Of a stretch of 8,663 nucleotides of DNA, positions 1-6,661 are shown one piece after another (the stretch's first letter is position 1; each line of letters opens with the position of its first letter). Location: positions 1 through 8,663 of the forward strand of contig CAMWKA010000057.1 in assembly GCA_947174725.1 (NCBI GenBank), read 5' to 3'. The position numbers and the translations under genes were made by a program. The stretch is from an uncultured Lachnospiraceae bacterium. Its GTDB lineage: Bacteria; Bacillota; Clostridia; Lachnospirales; Lachnospiraceae. The notes beneath the pieces were generated by a model. The model saw only the letters and a list, made by a program, of their open reading frames with translations, was not told the origin of the DNA and searched no databases.

Positions 1-32
1 TTCTTGAGGCAGTGAAGCAGGTTGTCGGCTAG
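1..32 (+). CDS. C-terminal end of an unidentified upstream gene (partial)
   Basis: Reading from base 3, the frame encodes LEAVKQVVG followed by a TAG stop at 30-32. The other two forward frames hit stops within the first 20 bases. An intrinsic terminator follows about 67 bases later, which fits this being the end of a + strand gene. Nine residues are far too few to name the protein. The alternative is that this is non-coding sequence open by chance. Confidence 0.35.
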   Translation, partial: LEAVKQVVG

Positions 33-98
33 TAAAGTCAGATAGCATATATTTGATTTTGTTTTATATTATGGAAAAGTTAATTATTAAGATTTATT

Positions 99-126
99 AA
101 AATGGCTGCATTTTGCAGCCATTTTT
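99..126 (+). terminator. Intrinsic terminator of the upstream gene
   Basis: A perfect 12-bp stem (AAAATGGCTGCA at 99-110 pairing with 114-125) closes on a 3-nt TTT loop and runs into a short T tract (122-126). The A-rich left arm could make it partly bidirectional. It separates the upstream gene from the cytidylate-kinase-like gene. Confidence 0.85.
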
Positions 127-134
127 GATACAAT
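126..134 (+). promoter_or_regulatory. Possible extended -10 promoter for the cytidylate-kinase-like gene
   Basis: TGATACAAT at 126-134 matches the extended -10 pattern TGnTATAAT with one mismatch. It abuts the preceding terminator and would give a leader of about 65 bases. No good -35 element is visible at the expected distance. A second TACAAT at 178-183 is an alternative that would start transcription just before the Shine-Dalgarno. Both are inferred only from motif matches. Confidence 0.3.
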
Positions 135-206
135 GATATTGGACAGAGTCTCGGAAAAAGCAATTTTTGCGGACTTTTACAATATATTAAGAAGGGGGTT
201 GGAGTT

Positions 207-803
207 ATGAAGGAACATCAGATCATTACAATAGGAAGAGAATTGGGAAGCGGCGGCCGTGAGATTGCCATCAAGCTGTCGGAAGAGTTGAAAATTCCGT
301 TTTATGATAAGGAAATTTTGGATAATGCAGCCCAAAAGAGCGGTTACAGTAAGGAGATCTTTGAACGTCATGATGAAAAACCAACCAGCAGTTTTTTGTA
401 TGCATTGGCCATGGGCGGTTCCACTTACGGACATTTTTATCAGAGACCGCTTCTTCTGGATCTGTATCTGGCGCAGTTTGAGACGATCCGCAGACTGGCA
501 GGGGAAGGCCCCGGCATCTTTATCGGAAGGTGCGCAGATTATGTGCTGAATGATCAGGAGCATATTCTGAACGTATTCGTTCATGCAGATATGCAGGATC
601 GTGTAAAACGTACCATGAACAAGCATGGGATCGGTGAAAAACAGGCGAAAGATATGTGCGTGCGCAGTGATAAAGACCGCGCGAGCTATTATAATTATTA
701 TTCCGATCACCAGTGGGGCGACGGACGCCATTATGATCTGTGTATCAATACCAGTAAGATCGATCTGGAACGGGCAGTGAAGCTGATTATAGAATGTTTA
801 TAA
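207..803 (+). CDS. Cytidylate kinase-like family P-loop protein
   Basis: A 198-residue soluble protein of the cytidylate-kinase-like family (Pfam Cytidylate_kin2 type). What is seen: an N-terminal beta strand and P-loop GRELGSGGR at residues 10-18 (GxxGSGGR signature), a family-typical block GRCADYVL at 107-114, a lid-like basic/aromatic stretch DKDRASYYNYY at 155-165 and a C-terminal YDLCINT strand at 176-182. The family resembles NMP kinases, but its true substrate is generally unknown, so I do not call it CMP kinase (cmk). Genuine Cmk proteins are about 215-230 residues with a different NMP-binding region. The ATG is preceded by AAGGGGG at 192-198 with 8-base spacing, which supports this start. 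A sigma factor gene lies downstream with no clear terminator between, so read-through is possible, but functional linkage is not shown. Confidence 0.85.
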   Translation: MKEHQIITIGRELGSGGREIAIKLSEELKIPFYDKEILDNAAQKSGYSKEIFERHDEKPTSSFLYALAMGGSTYGHFYQRPLLLDLYLAQFETIRRLAGEGPGIFIGRCADYVLNDQEHILNVFVHADMQDRVKRTMNKHGIGEKQAKDMCVRSDKDRASYYNYYSDHQWGDGRHYDLCINTSKIDLERAVKLIIECL

Positions 804-813
804 CAATATAAAA

Positions 814-857
814 ATTTTGAAACATTTTTGAAATATTTTTGTGGGTTTACGCATTAT
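814..857 (+). promoter_or_regulatory. AT-rich tandem repeats and candidate promoter upstream of the sigma factor gene
   Basis: Imperfect tandem units ATTTTGAAAC (814), ATTTTTGAAAT (824) and ATTTTTG (835) precede the sigma gene. Within them, TTGAAA at 828-833 and CATTAT at 852-857 form a plausible housekeeping promoter with 18-base spacing. Alternatively TGAAAT (829-834) with CGCA (850-853), 15 bases apart, resembles an ECF-type promoter and would allow autoregulation. Either placement favours the ATG at 882 as translation start. This is a motif-only inference, and the two readings cannot be separated from sequence alone. Confidence 0.35.
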
Positions 858-881
858 CATAGCAGCAAGAGGGAAGAAGCG

Positions 882-1457
882 ATGTTTTTACTCAGTATGG
901 TGGATGTCTCTGATGAGCGGGACAAAAACCAGAATGAACTATTAGAGAGAAATCTGCGCAGAATTGCCAGAGGACATACGGATGCGATAGGGGAGATTTA
1001 TGAATTAACAAAGTCGGCAGTATACGGCTATGTGCTTTCAATCCTGAAAAATGCGCAGGATGCGGAGGATATTCTGCAGGAGACTTATGTCAAAGTATGT
1101 CTGAATGCAGAGTCTTACCATGCACAAGGAAAGCCGTTGGCATGGATTTTTACGATTGCCAGAAATCTTGCGCTGATGAAGCTTAGGGGACAGACCCGGA
1201 TAACGGATATTCCGGATTTTGAATGGGAACAGATCGCGGCAGGCAATCCGGAATTCAGAAGTGAAGACAGGATTGTTTTATCCGCTGCGTTGTCGAAGAT
1301 CTCAGAAGAGGAAAGTAAGATCGTTATACTGCATGCAGTGGGAGGCATGAAGCACAGGGAGATAGCGGAATGGCTCGGCATGCCGTTGGCAACGGTATTG
1401 TCTAAATATCACAGGGCAATCAAAAAGCTGCAGAAGATATTGGAAGAAGAAATATAG
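882..1457 (+). CDS. ECF-type sigma-70 family RNA polymerase sigma factor
   Basis: A 191-residue sigma factor with only region 2 and region 4, the ECF architecture. Region 2 (about residues 24-102) includes DAEDILQETYVKV at 60-72, the core-RNAP binding and -10 recognition helix signature, and PLAWIFTIARNLALMKLR at 85-102. Region 4 (about 133-187) carries the helix-turn-helix MKHREIAEWLGMPLATVLSKYHRAIKKL that reads the -35 element. The frame is open upstream to a TTG at 828, giving 209 residues, but that codon has no Shine-Dalgarno. The ATG at 882 has GAGGGA about 8 bases upstream and lies downstream of the candidate promoter, so I chose it. The gene ends 12 bases before an RsgI-like membrane protein, its probable anti-sigma factor, and the pair should be co-transcribed. 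It has region 4 instead of the distinct C-terminal domain of Bacillus SigI. Confidence 0.9.
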   Translation: MFLLSMVDVSDERDKNQNELLERNLRRIARGHTDAIGEIYELTKSAVYGYVLSILKNAQDAEDILQETYVKVCLNAESYHAQGKPLAWIFTIARNLALMKLRGQTRITDIPDFEWEQIAAGNPEFRSEDRIVLSAALSKISEEESKIVILHAVGGMKHREIAEWLGMPLATVLSKYHRAIKKLQKILEEEI

Positions 1458-1469
1458 GAAAGGAGTGGG

Positions 1470-3155
1470 ATGAACGTGAACCAGTTTGATATAGAATGGG
1501 AATTGTGTGAAGCGCTGGATCATGCCGTGCCGGATGTGAAGGATGAGATCTTAAGACGATGCGCGGAAGAACATTTCTCTGAAGATCGTATCGTCCCAAT
1601 GGATCTTGACAGCAGACCGAAGAAAAAACGGATCCATTGGCAGAGCTATACAGCTGTGGCGGCTATCGTACTCCTGGTGATCAATATTGGGGTCGGGCTG
1701 GTCAGAGACCGGGCGCAGAACCGTGTTGAAACGATCATTAGTCTGGACGTTAATCCCAGTATTGAATTGTCTGTCAATGCACAGGACCGGGTGGTTGCTG
1801 TGACAGCCATCAATGCGGATGCAAACATCGTTCTGAGCGGAATGAACCTGACCGGTTCAACGACCAATGTTGCGGTCAATGCGATTTTGGGTTCCATGTA
1901 TAAGCAGGGATATCTGGGAGTAAGCTCCAATTCTATCCTTGTTTCGGTAGATAATAAGAACGAAGAAGTAAGCCGGGAGATTGAGACACGGCTGATAGAG
2001 GATATCAACGAGACGCTGCAGTCTTACTCGCTGGAAGCGGCAATCTTAAGCCAGACGGTATCGTCAGCAGATGATACCGTATCGCAGACGGCGACAAATT
2101 ATGAGATGTCGCAGGGGCGCACGATCCTGATCCAGAAGATCATAGACAATAATCCATATTATACCTTTGAGGAACTGTCGCAGTTAACGATCAATGAACT
2201 GAATCTGCTGTTGAATTCGCAGAATATTGAAGTACAGACCGTTACGGTGGTAGGTGTGGCAAGTGAAGGTTACTATATCGGACAGGATGCGGCGGCGGAA
2301 ACAGTATTGTCGCAGTTTACCGGAAGCAGGGATGCGCTTAAGGATCTTTATGTGGATATTGGCGTACTGAATGCGAGGATGGTATATGAGGTATCCTATC
2401 TGTATGAAGGAGTGATCTATATTTATGGGGTAGATGCCCTGACCGGAGAGATCGTGGCAAGTTCCGTGGATTATCCGGTGACGGATGTTTCGCCCACGAC
2501 AGATATTACGGTGTCGGCAGGTGGTGGTGAGACAAATGGAAATGCCGGCAGTGCGGGAGGAAAAGAGGATGAGGAAACTTCTTCCGGCAGCGTCGTATCC
2601 GGCAATCAGATTTCCGGAAATGAAACAGGATCAGATGTTGTTTCCGAAAATGGGTCCGAAGGAACCTCTGATACGGAGCAAGATGAGAAAGAGGGAAGCG
2701 GAAATGCATCAAATGTTGGGCAGAGACCTGCGGTATCCGGTAATTCCGTATCCGGCAATTCTGTATCCGGTAATTCCGTATCCGGTAATGGGGTTTCAGG
2801 TGATGAAGCAAAAGATGTAAATGAGAATTTATTAGAGGGAAAATACAGTGCGGTATTCATGAAACGATCCGGAATTCCGAAGGGTGCAGATCTGTTATGG
2901 AAGGAAAGCATGGATGGAGAGGAAGACTTTGGCGAATATGATGAGGCATGGATCACAGTTGAAAAAGCGTACTCCACTGTTCTGTCACATGCGCAGATAA
3001 CCCAAAACAATGTGAAATATACTCTTACGGCAGTATATGAACAGGAGGGGGAAATCTATCTCATCTTGGAGTTTGAAACAAGGACGGCGGCATATCAATA
3101 TATTCTTGACGCATTGGAAGGAACTATTGTAGAATATGAAAAGAGACGGCTGTAA
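1470..3155 (+). CDS. RsgI-like membrane anti-sigma factor with two PepSY-like domains
   Basis: A 561-residue single-pass membrane protein, likely the regulator of the sigma factor encoded 12 bases upstream. Residues 1-60 form an acidic then basic cytoplasmic segment, the presumed sigma-binding part; no zinc anti-sigma HxxxCxxC motif is present. A transmembrane helix spans about 61-78. Residues 84-170 match the RsgI extracytoplasmic domain, with ISLDVNPSIELSVN at 90-103. In known RsgI proteins the Asn-Pro of this motif is a self-cleavage site, here N95-P96. Residues 266-335 (ending IYGVDALTGEIVASSVD) and about 494-557 (ending YILDALEGTIVEYE) look like PepSY domains. Between them lies a Ser/Gly/Asn/Glu-rich linker (about 345-455) with VSGNS repeats. 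The ATG follows AAGGAG at 1460-1465 with short spacing; a GTG at 1476 is a possible alternative. The signal sensed is unknown. Confidence 0.8.
   Translation: MNVNQFDIEWELCEALDHAVPDVKDEILRRCAEEHFSEDRIVPMDLDSRPKKKRIHWQSYTAVAAIVLLVINIGVGLVRDRAQNRVETIISLDVNPSIELSVNAQDRVVAVTAINADANIVLSGMNLTGSTTNVAVNAILGSMYKQGYLGVSSNSILVSVDNKNEEVSREIETRLIEDINETLQSYSLEAAILSQTVSSADDTVSQTATNYEMSQGRTILIQKIIDNNPYYTFEELSQLTINELNLLLNSQNIEVQTVTVVGVASEGYYIGQDAAAETVLSQFTGSRDALKDLYVDIGVLNARMVYEVSYLYEGVIYIYGVDALTGEIVASSVDYPVTDVSPTTDITVSAGGGETNGNAGSAGGKEDEETSSGSVVSGNQISGNETGSDVVSENGSEGTSDTEQDEKEGSGNASNVGQRPAVSGNSVSGNSVSGNSVSGNGVSGDEAKDVNENLLEGKYSAVFMKRSGIPKGADLLWKESMDGEEDFGEYDEAWITVEKAYSTVLSHAQITQNNVKYTLTAVYEQEGEIYLILEFETRTAAYQYILDALEGTIVEYEKRRL
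2733..2792 (+). repeat. 15-bp in-frame tandem repeat encoding VSGNS
   Basis: Four 15-bp units based on GTATCCGGTAATTCC start at 2733, 2748, 2763 and 2778, encoding VSGNS three times then VSGNG. A decayed fifth unit (VSGDE) follows at 2793-2807. Two related units, VSGNQ and ISGNE, sit earlier at 2595-2624. Units 1 and 3 are identical at the DNA level, so copy number could change by slippage without breaking the frame. The encoded stretch is a flexible extracytoplasmic spacer in the RsgI-like protein. Confidence 0.9.
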
Positions 3156-3175
3156 TTCATTACAATACGGGTGAT

Positions 3176-3207
3176 TTTGAAATACAGTTGTAAGAGTTTG
3201 GAATACA
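3176..3207 (+). promoter_or_regulatory. Candidate deoD promoter with a 21-bp-spaced direct repeat
   Basis: TTGAAA at 3177-3182 and TGGAAT at 3199-3204 form a modest promoter with 16-base spacing in the 74-base gap before deoD. The same segment contains TTTGAAATACA (3176-3186) and TTTGGAATACA (3197-3207), an 11-base direct repeat with one mismatch repeated after 21 bases, two helical turns. That spacing suits a dimeric regulator bound on one DNA face. No terminator is visible after the anti-sigma gene, so read-through into deoD is also possible. Confidence 0.3.
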
Positions 3208-3229
3208 CAGAAAAAGGGGGAGAAAGATA

Positions 3230-3955
3230 ATGGCTAATTACCCAACGCCGCATATCAACGCGGCTCCTGAGGATTTTGCCAGAACGGTATTGATGCCGGG
3301 GGATCCGCTCAGATCAAAGTTTATTGCGGAGAACTTTCTGACGGATGCAAAGTTGATCAATAATGTCAGAGGGGTTCAAGGTTATACGGGAACTTATGAA
3401 GGGACGCGGGTGACGGTTATGGCGAGCGGTATGGGCATGCCGTCTATCGGGATCTACAGCTATGAACTGTACAATTTTTTTGGTGTGGAAAATATTATGC
3501 GGATCGGTTCCGCCGGTTCTATCCACATGGATGTGAAGGTGCGTGATATCGTTATGGCGATGGGAGCATCGACTAACTCCAACTATGTGAGACAGTTTCA
3601 GGTGCCGGGAACTTATGCGCCGATTGCTGATTACGGGATGCTGAAACAGGCGATTGCTGAAGCGGAGAAGATCGGTGCGTCTTATCATGTGGGCAATGTT
3701 CTTTCTTCAGATACTTTTTATGATGATCAGGCGGATGCCAATGATTATTGGCAGAAGATGGGGGTTCTTTGTATTGAGATGGAGACGGCGGCGCTTTATA
3801 TGAATGCAGCCCGCGCCGGAAAGCATGCACTTGGTATCTTTACCGTTTCTGATCACATCTTGACGGGGGAGGCGCTGAGCGCGGAAGAACGCCAGACTTC
3901 ATTTACGCAGATGATGGAGATCGCTCTGCATACGGCAGTTGCTTTGGAACCTTAA
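3230..3955 (+). CDS. deoD: Purine-nucleoside phosphorylase, DeoD (hexameric) type
   Basis: A 241-residue cytoplasmic enzyme that phosphorolyses purine (deoxy)nucleosides to the free base and (deoxy)ribose-1-phosphate in nucleoside salvage. Residues match the family along their length: TPHIN at 6-10 (phosphate-contacting His8 equivalent), LMPGDPLR at 21-28 (Arg28), NNVRG at 44-48 (Arg47), IMRIGSAGS at 89-97 (Arg91), the ribose-binding EMET at 183-186 and VSDH at 206-209 (catalytic Asp208), then ERQTSF at 220-225 (Arg221). The third-position Ala of the usual EMEA is Thr here, which is conservative. Length agrees with E. coli DeoD (239). AGGGGGAG at 3215-3222 lies 7 bases before the ATG. It appears to be a single-gene unit, since a hairpin terminator follows and no other deo gene is in the window. 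Confidence 0.97.
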   Translation: MANYPTPHINAAPEDFARTVLMPGDPLRSKFIAENFLTDAKLINNVRGVQGYTGTYEGTRVTVMASGMGMPSIGIYSYELYNFFGVENIMRIGSAGSIHMDVKVRDIVMAMGASTNSNYVRQFQVPGTYAPIADYGMLKQAIAEAEKIGASYHVGNVLSSDTFYDDQADANDYWQKMGVLCIEMETAALYMNAARAGKHALGIFTVSDHILTGEALSAEERQTSFTQMMEIALHTAVALEP

Positions 3956-4005
3956 AAATGAACAAAAAATTAGTAGATTTTTTTCGTCAAATTTTCGTGT
4001 AAAGG

Positions 4006-4064
4006 TTGTTTTTTTTGAGCGCTCTATGTATAATTTTATTATATATAGAGTGTCTTTTTATAAT
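4006..4064 (+). promoter_or_regulatory. Candidate promoter(s) for the dynamin-GGDEF operon
   Basis: A perfect TATAAT at 4029-4034 lies 17 bases after TTGTTT (4006-4011). A second perfect TATAAT lies at 4059-4064, with only a weak -35 (TTATTA, 4036-4041). Both lie in a very AT-rich stretch with poly-T tracts and would give leaders of roughly 80-115 bases to the ATG at 4154. The first -10 sits inside the left arm of the deoD terminator hairpin. The leader also has a small hairpin, AGTAC (4074-4078) with GTACT (4086-4090). The -35 matches are poor, so this stays tentative. Confidence 0.4.
4019..4059 (+). terminator. AT-rich intrinsic terminator after deoD
   Basis: A 16-bp imperfect stem pairs 4019-4034 with 4038-4053, with three G-U wobbles and a 3-nt TTT loop, followed by CTTTTT at 4054-4059. 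The stem is AT-rich except for the GCGCTC base. It lies 64 bases after the deoD stop codon. A run of eight T residues lies just before it. Confidence 0.6.
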
Positions 4065-4153
4065 ATTTATAGCAGTACATATTAGGTACTAAAATGCAGG
4101 AGTTCAGCTTGCAGGTTTTGCTGTGTGTAAATTTATATTTGGAGGTTGGTTTC

Positions 4154-6661
4154 ATGAAAGAATTAATGATTGCGTATCATCCGGTCAAAAAGGAGGTTCA
4201 CTTCTTTGGAAAGTATAAGGGGGGATTTGCGGAGATCCCCTATGAAGATTGTGATAAATTGGAAAAATATGCTCCGTCCAAGGGTGAATTTTTATTGCAG
4301 AATCAGGGTGAAAACTTCTTTAATGATATCTGGGAGCAGTTTGCTAAAGACAATGTCAATCTGACCTTTAAAGGAACCAAAATTGATTATGAAGATCTTC
4401 AGAATAAGATCGCTGACTATAATGAGACAAAGGGTAAAAACATTTTTGAAATCACAAAATTTATAGAACTGCCGAATGTCTCTGAAATTTATGAATGTAT
4501 CAATGAATTCTGCGGAGAGACGTTAGAAACTTTCGAACAGGAGCTTCTTGAGAATGAGACAAAGGCTGTGTTCCAGAAGAGGCGGGAGTTATTTGAGGAG
4601 AAACGCCGGATTCTGGATAACAATGACGTCAACCTGTGTCTGGTAGGTACTTACAGTTCCGGTAAATCCACATTTATCAATGCCATTGTCGGCAAGCGTA
4701 TCCTGCCGGAGAGCATTAACTCTGAAACCGCGAAGATGTTTAAGGTCAGAAATGCAGAGGTTCCGGGGGTAAGCTTTATGATACATACCAAAGCCGATGA
4801 AAGACCGGAACTGGTTCAGATCCTGTGGAATGAGCCGTTAGGACAGTTTGAAGTACTCAGGGGGCTTGGAAAGAATGGAGAAAGCATCCGTGAACTCTTA
4901 GTCAAAGAGACCACCAGTGTTGCAGATATCGGTTTAAAGCAGCATGACCAGCTCTGCCATATCTTAAAGAAATTAAATGATATCCCGAATCAGGAACAGG
5001 AGGATGGCAGTCCGTATATCAAGGGAATCATAGAAGTAGCCTTCCCGATTCCGCTCTGCCACAATATTAACTTTACGTTTTTTGATACGCCGGGAACTGA
5101 CAGCAATTCCAATGAACATCTGATGATCTTAAAGGAAGCGCTGCAGCAACAGACCAATTCCATTCTGATCGTGCTTTATGAACCCACCAAGATGGAGGGA
5201 ACGGGTAACTCCATCCTGTACCGCCTGATCAATGGATTCCGCGATCATAAGGGTGGAGAGAGCAATGTGTCTATCGACCTTGCAAGGTCGTTTCACATCA
5301 TCAATCAGGCGGATACAAAGTCAAGTAAGGACCTGAAATTGTTGCGGAATAAAAAGGTGCTTGTTACTTTAAAAGAAGATGACAAGATCTACAATGAGGA
5401 GGATGTTGAGATCGATCTTTCACAGGAGAGGTTGTTCTTCGTATCTTCTAAGGCAGCATATATCAGTAAAGCGATACAGGGCAACGTTGATCTGGAGGAT
5501 GAGAGGATCTGGCTTGCCAATCATAAGAAAGAGATCAATAATGAGCCCACCAGAGATCCCTTTACGGATAAAGAGATCAAGCTGTCCTCGGATAATGGTC
5601 TGTTTTATAAGTATGACAAGCTTGCCAATGCTGATTTTGAGACAAAGCAGCTGATTGCCGATTGTGAAGCGGAAGCAGAGAAATGTGATGGCTCTCTGGA
5701 AGGTGTGATTCAGAGGATATTTATCAATTCCGGTATGTATGCGATTGAACAGGAGATCGTAAAATATGCGCAGAAGCATGCGCTGGCAGTCAAGGCAAAG
5801 GGGCTGTATGACGGTATCAAGGGTTTGGTTGATTTTGTCCGGATGGATTATGAGGCGATTGAAAATCAGGCGAAACTGTCCAAGGAGCAGATCGAGAAGA
5901 ATATTGAGATCATGAAGACCAGCATGGTAGAAGATATTGAGCAGGCTCATGAGGAGTTTGTAGCGCGTATCACGGATGATAGTCTGGAAACACAGGTACA
6001 GGAAATCAAAGATTTGGTGCGTGAGATCGAGCGTCGCCAGAATCATGCCAGCAGACAGGCGGATAAGATGCAGTGGATCGCGTTGAAGCCGGAGATTTTT
6101 GAGTCAAAGAACAAAGTCATCATCAGCGAGTTGAACCGTTATCTGCAGGATATTGACGATCATTATAAATTTGTACGCGGCAAGATCTTAGAGCAGCAGG
6201 TACAGGAGCTTAAAGATATCATCGTACAGAAGATCAAAGAGTATAAGGGAATCGATGAAGGACTGATTCAGAGGATTGCTAATATTTCAGAGACAGAGAT
6301 ACCGGCGTCTGAGATCGGCGCATTGAAGATGAACGATTATATTAATAAACAGAAAGCGATCCTGATCTTTAATACGATGGACAAGAAAGCATATAAGAGA
6401 GATCTGGAGAAGGCATTTGAAGCCCAGACGGTTGCGCAGTTTGTGGCATATAAAGAAGAGATTATCAAGGTGGCACAGGTTCGGACTGCGGAGATGGTAG
6501 AAGAGTTTAAAAATAACATTGATACGATCTCAGGAAGTCTGGAGATGCTGATCAAGGATGAGGAAAGGGCTGTGATGGAACAGCAGAAAGCAAAAGAACT
6601 GCTTGACCTGATTGCTAAGAAGGACGTAGAGCTGAATAAGAAGATTTGGGGAGAGACATGA
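4154..6661 (+). CDS. Dynamin-like large GTPase
   Basis: An 835-residue protein of the bacterial dynamin-like GTPases, which use GTP hydrolysis to assemble and often remodel membranes. GTPase motifs seen: G1 GTYSSGKST at 165-173, a G2 candidate Thr192 in NSETAKM, G3 DTPG at 311-314 preceded by FTFF, and G4 NQAD at 384-387, an (N/T)KxD variant with Gln for Lys. Residues 1-150 are an N-terminal module I do not recognise, ending in a charged helix. Residues about 560-720 and 785-830 are long charged, probably coiled-coil helices like a dynamin stalk. I see no transmembrane helix or hydrophobic paddle, so membrane contact, if any, would be peripheral. The frame extends to an ATG at 4094 without a ribosome site, whereas GGAGG at 4141-4145, 8 bases before 4154, fixes the start. 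Its stop overlaps the next gene's start, implying translational coupling. The cellular role is unknown. Confidence 0.85.
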   Translation: MKELMIAYHPVKKEVHFFGKYKGGFAEIPYEDCDKLEKYAPSKGEFLLQNQGENFFNDIWEQFAKDNVNLTFKGTKIDYEDLQNKIADYNETKGKNIFEITKFIELPNVSEIYECINEFCGETLETFEQELLENETKAVFQKRRELFEEKRRILDNNDVNLCLVGTYSSGKSTFINAIVGKRILPESINSETAKMFKVRNAEVPGVSFMIHTKADERPELVQILWNEPLGQFEVLRGLGKNGESIRELLVKETTSVADIGLKQHDQLCHILKKLNDIPNQEQEDGSPYIKGIIEVAFPIPLCHNINFTFFDTPGTDSNSNEHLMILKEALQQQTNSILIVLYEPTKMEGTGNSILYRLINGFRDHKGGESNVSIDLARSFHIINQADTKSSKDLKLLRNKKVLVTLKEDDKIYNEEDVEIDLSQERLFFVSSKAAYISKAIQGNVDLEDERIWLANHKKEINNEPTRDPFTDKEIKLSSDNGLFYKYDKLANADFETKQLIADCEAEAEKCDGSLEGVIQRIFINSGMYAIEQEIVKYAQKHALAVKAKGLYDGIKGLVDFVRMDYEAIENQAKLSKEQIEKNIEIMKTSMVEDIEQAHEEFVARITDDSLETQVQEIKDLVREIERRQNHASRQADKMQWIALKPEIFESKNKVIISELNRYLQDIDDHYKFVRGKILEQQVQELKDIIVQKIKEYKGIDEGLIQRIANISETEIPASEIGALKMNDYINKQKAILIFNTMDKKAYKRDLEKAFEAQTVAQFVAYKEEIIKVAQVRTAEMVEEFKNNIDTISGSLEMLIKDEERAVMEQQKAKELLDLIAKKDVELNKKIWGET

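Noticed and set aside
177..731. Minus-strand open frame of 184 codons
   Set aside because: It lies antisense to the cytidylate-kinase-like gene, has no recognisable domain and no family match. The + strand protein has clear motifs.
828..881. Longer sigma factor starting at TTG 828
   Set aside because: No Shine-Dalgarno precedes it, the added residues resemble no sigma region, and the stretch overlaps a candidate promoter. ATG 882 has a good ribosome site.
1470..1650. Zinc-binding anti-sigma motif at the N terminus
   Set aside because: Cys13, Cys31, His18 and His35 are present but not in the HxxxCxxC arrangement.
2055..2080. Inverted repeat ACGGTATC ... GATACCGT with a 10-base loop
   Set aside because: It lies within the anti-sigma coding sequence, has no T tract and no other sign of function. 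A chance occurrence is likely.
2733..2807. CRISPR-like short regular repeats
   Set aside because: Units are 15 bp with no spacers, in frame, and encode a pentapeptide linker.
4094..4153. Longer dynamin-like protein, or a leader peptide, from ATG 4094
   Set aside because: No ribosome site before 4094, while GGAGG is ideally placed before ATG 4154. The extra 20 residues would look like a hydrophobic leader but are most simply untranslated leader.
5420..6046. Minus-strand open frame of 208 codons
   Set aside because: It lies antisense to the dynamin-like gene and its composition is that of a reversed coding strand (rich in Leu/Ile). No motifs.
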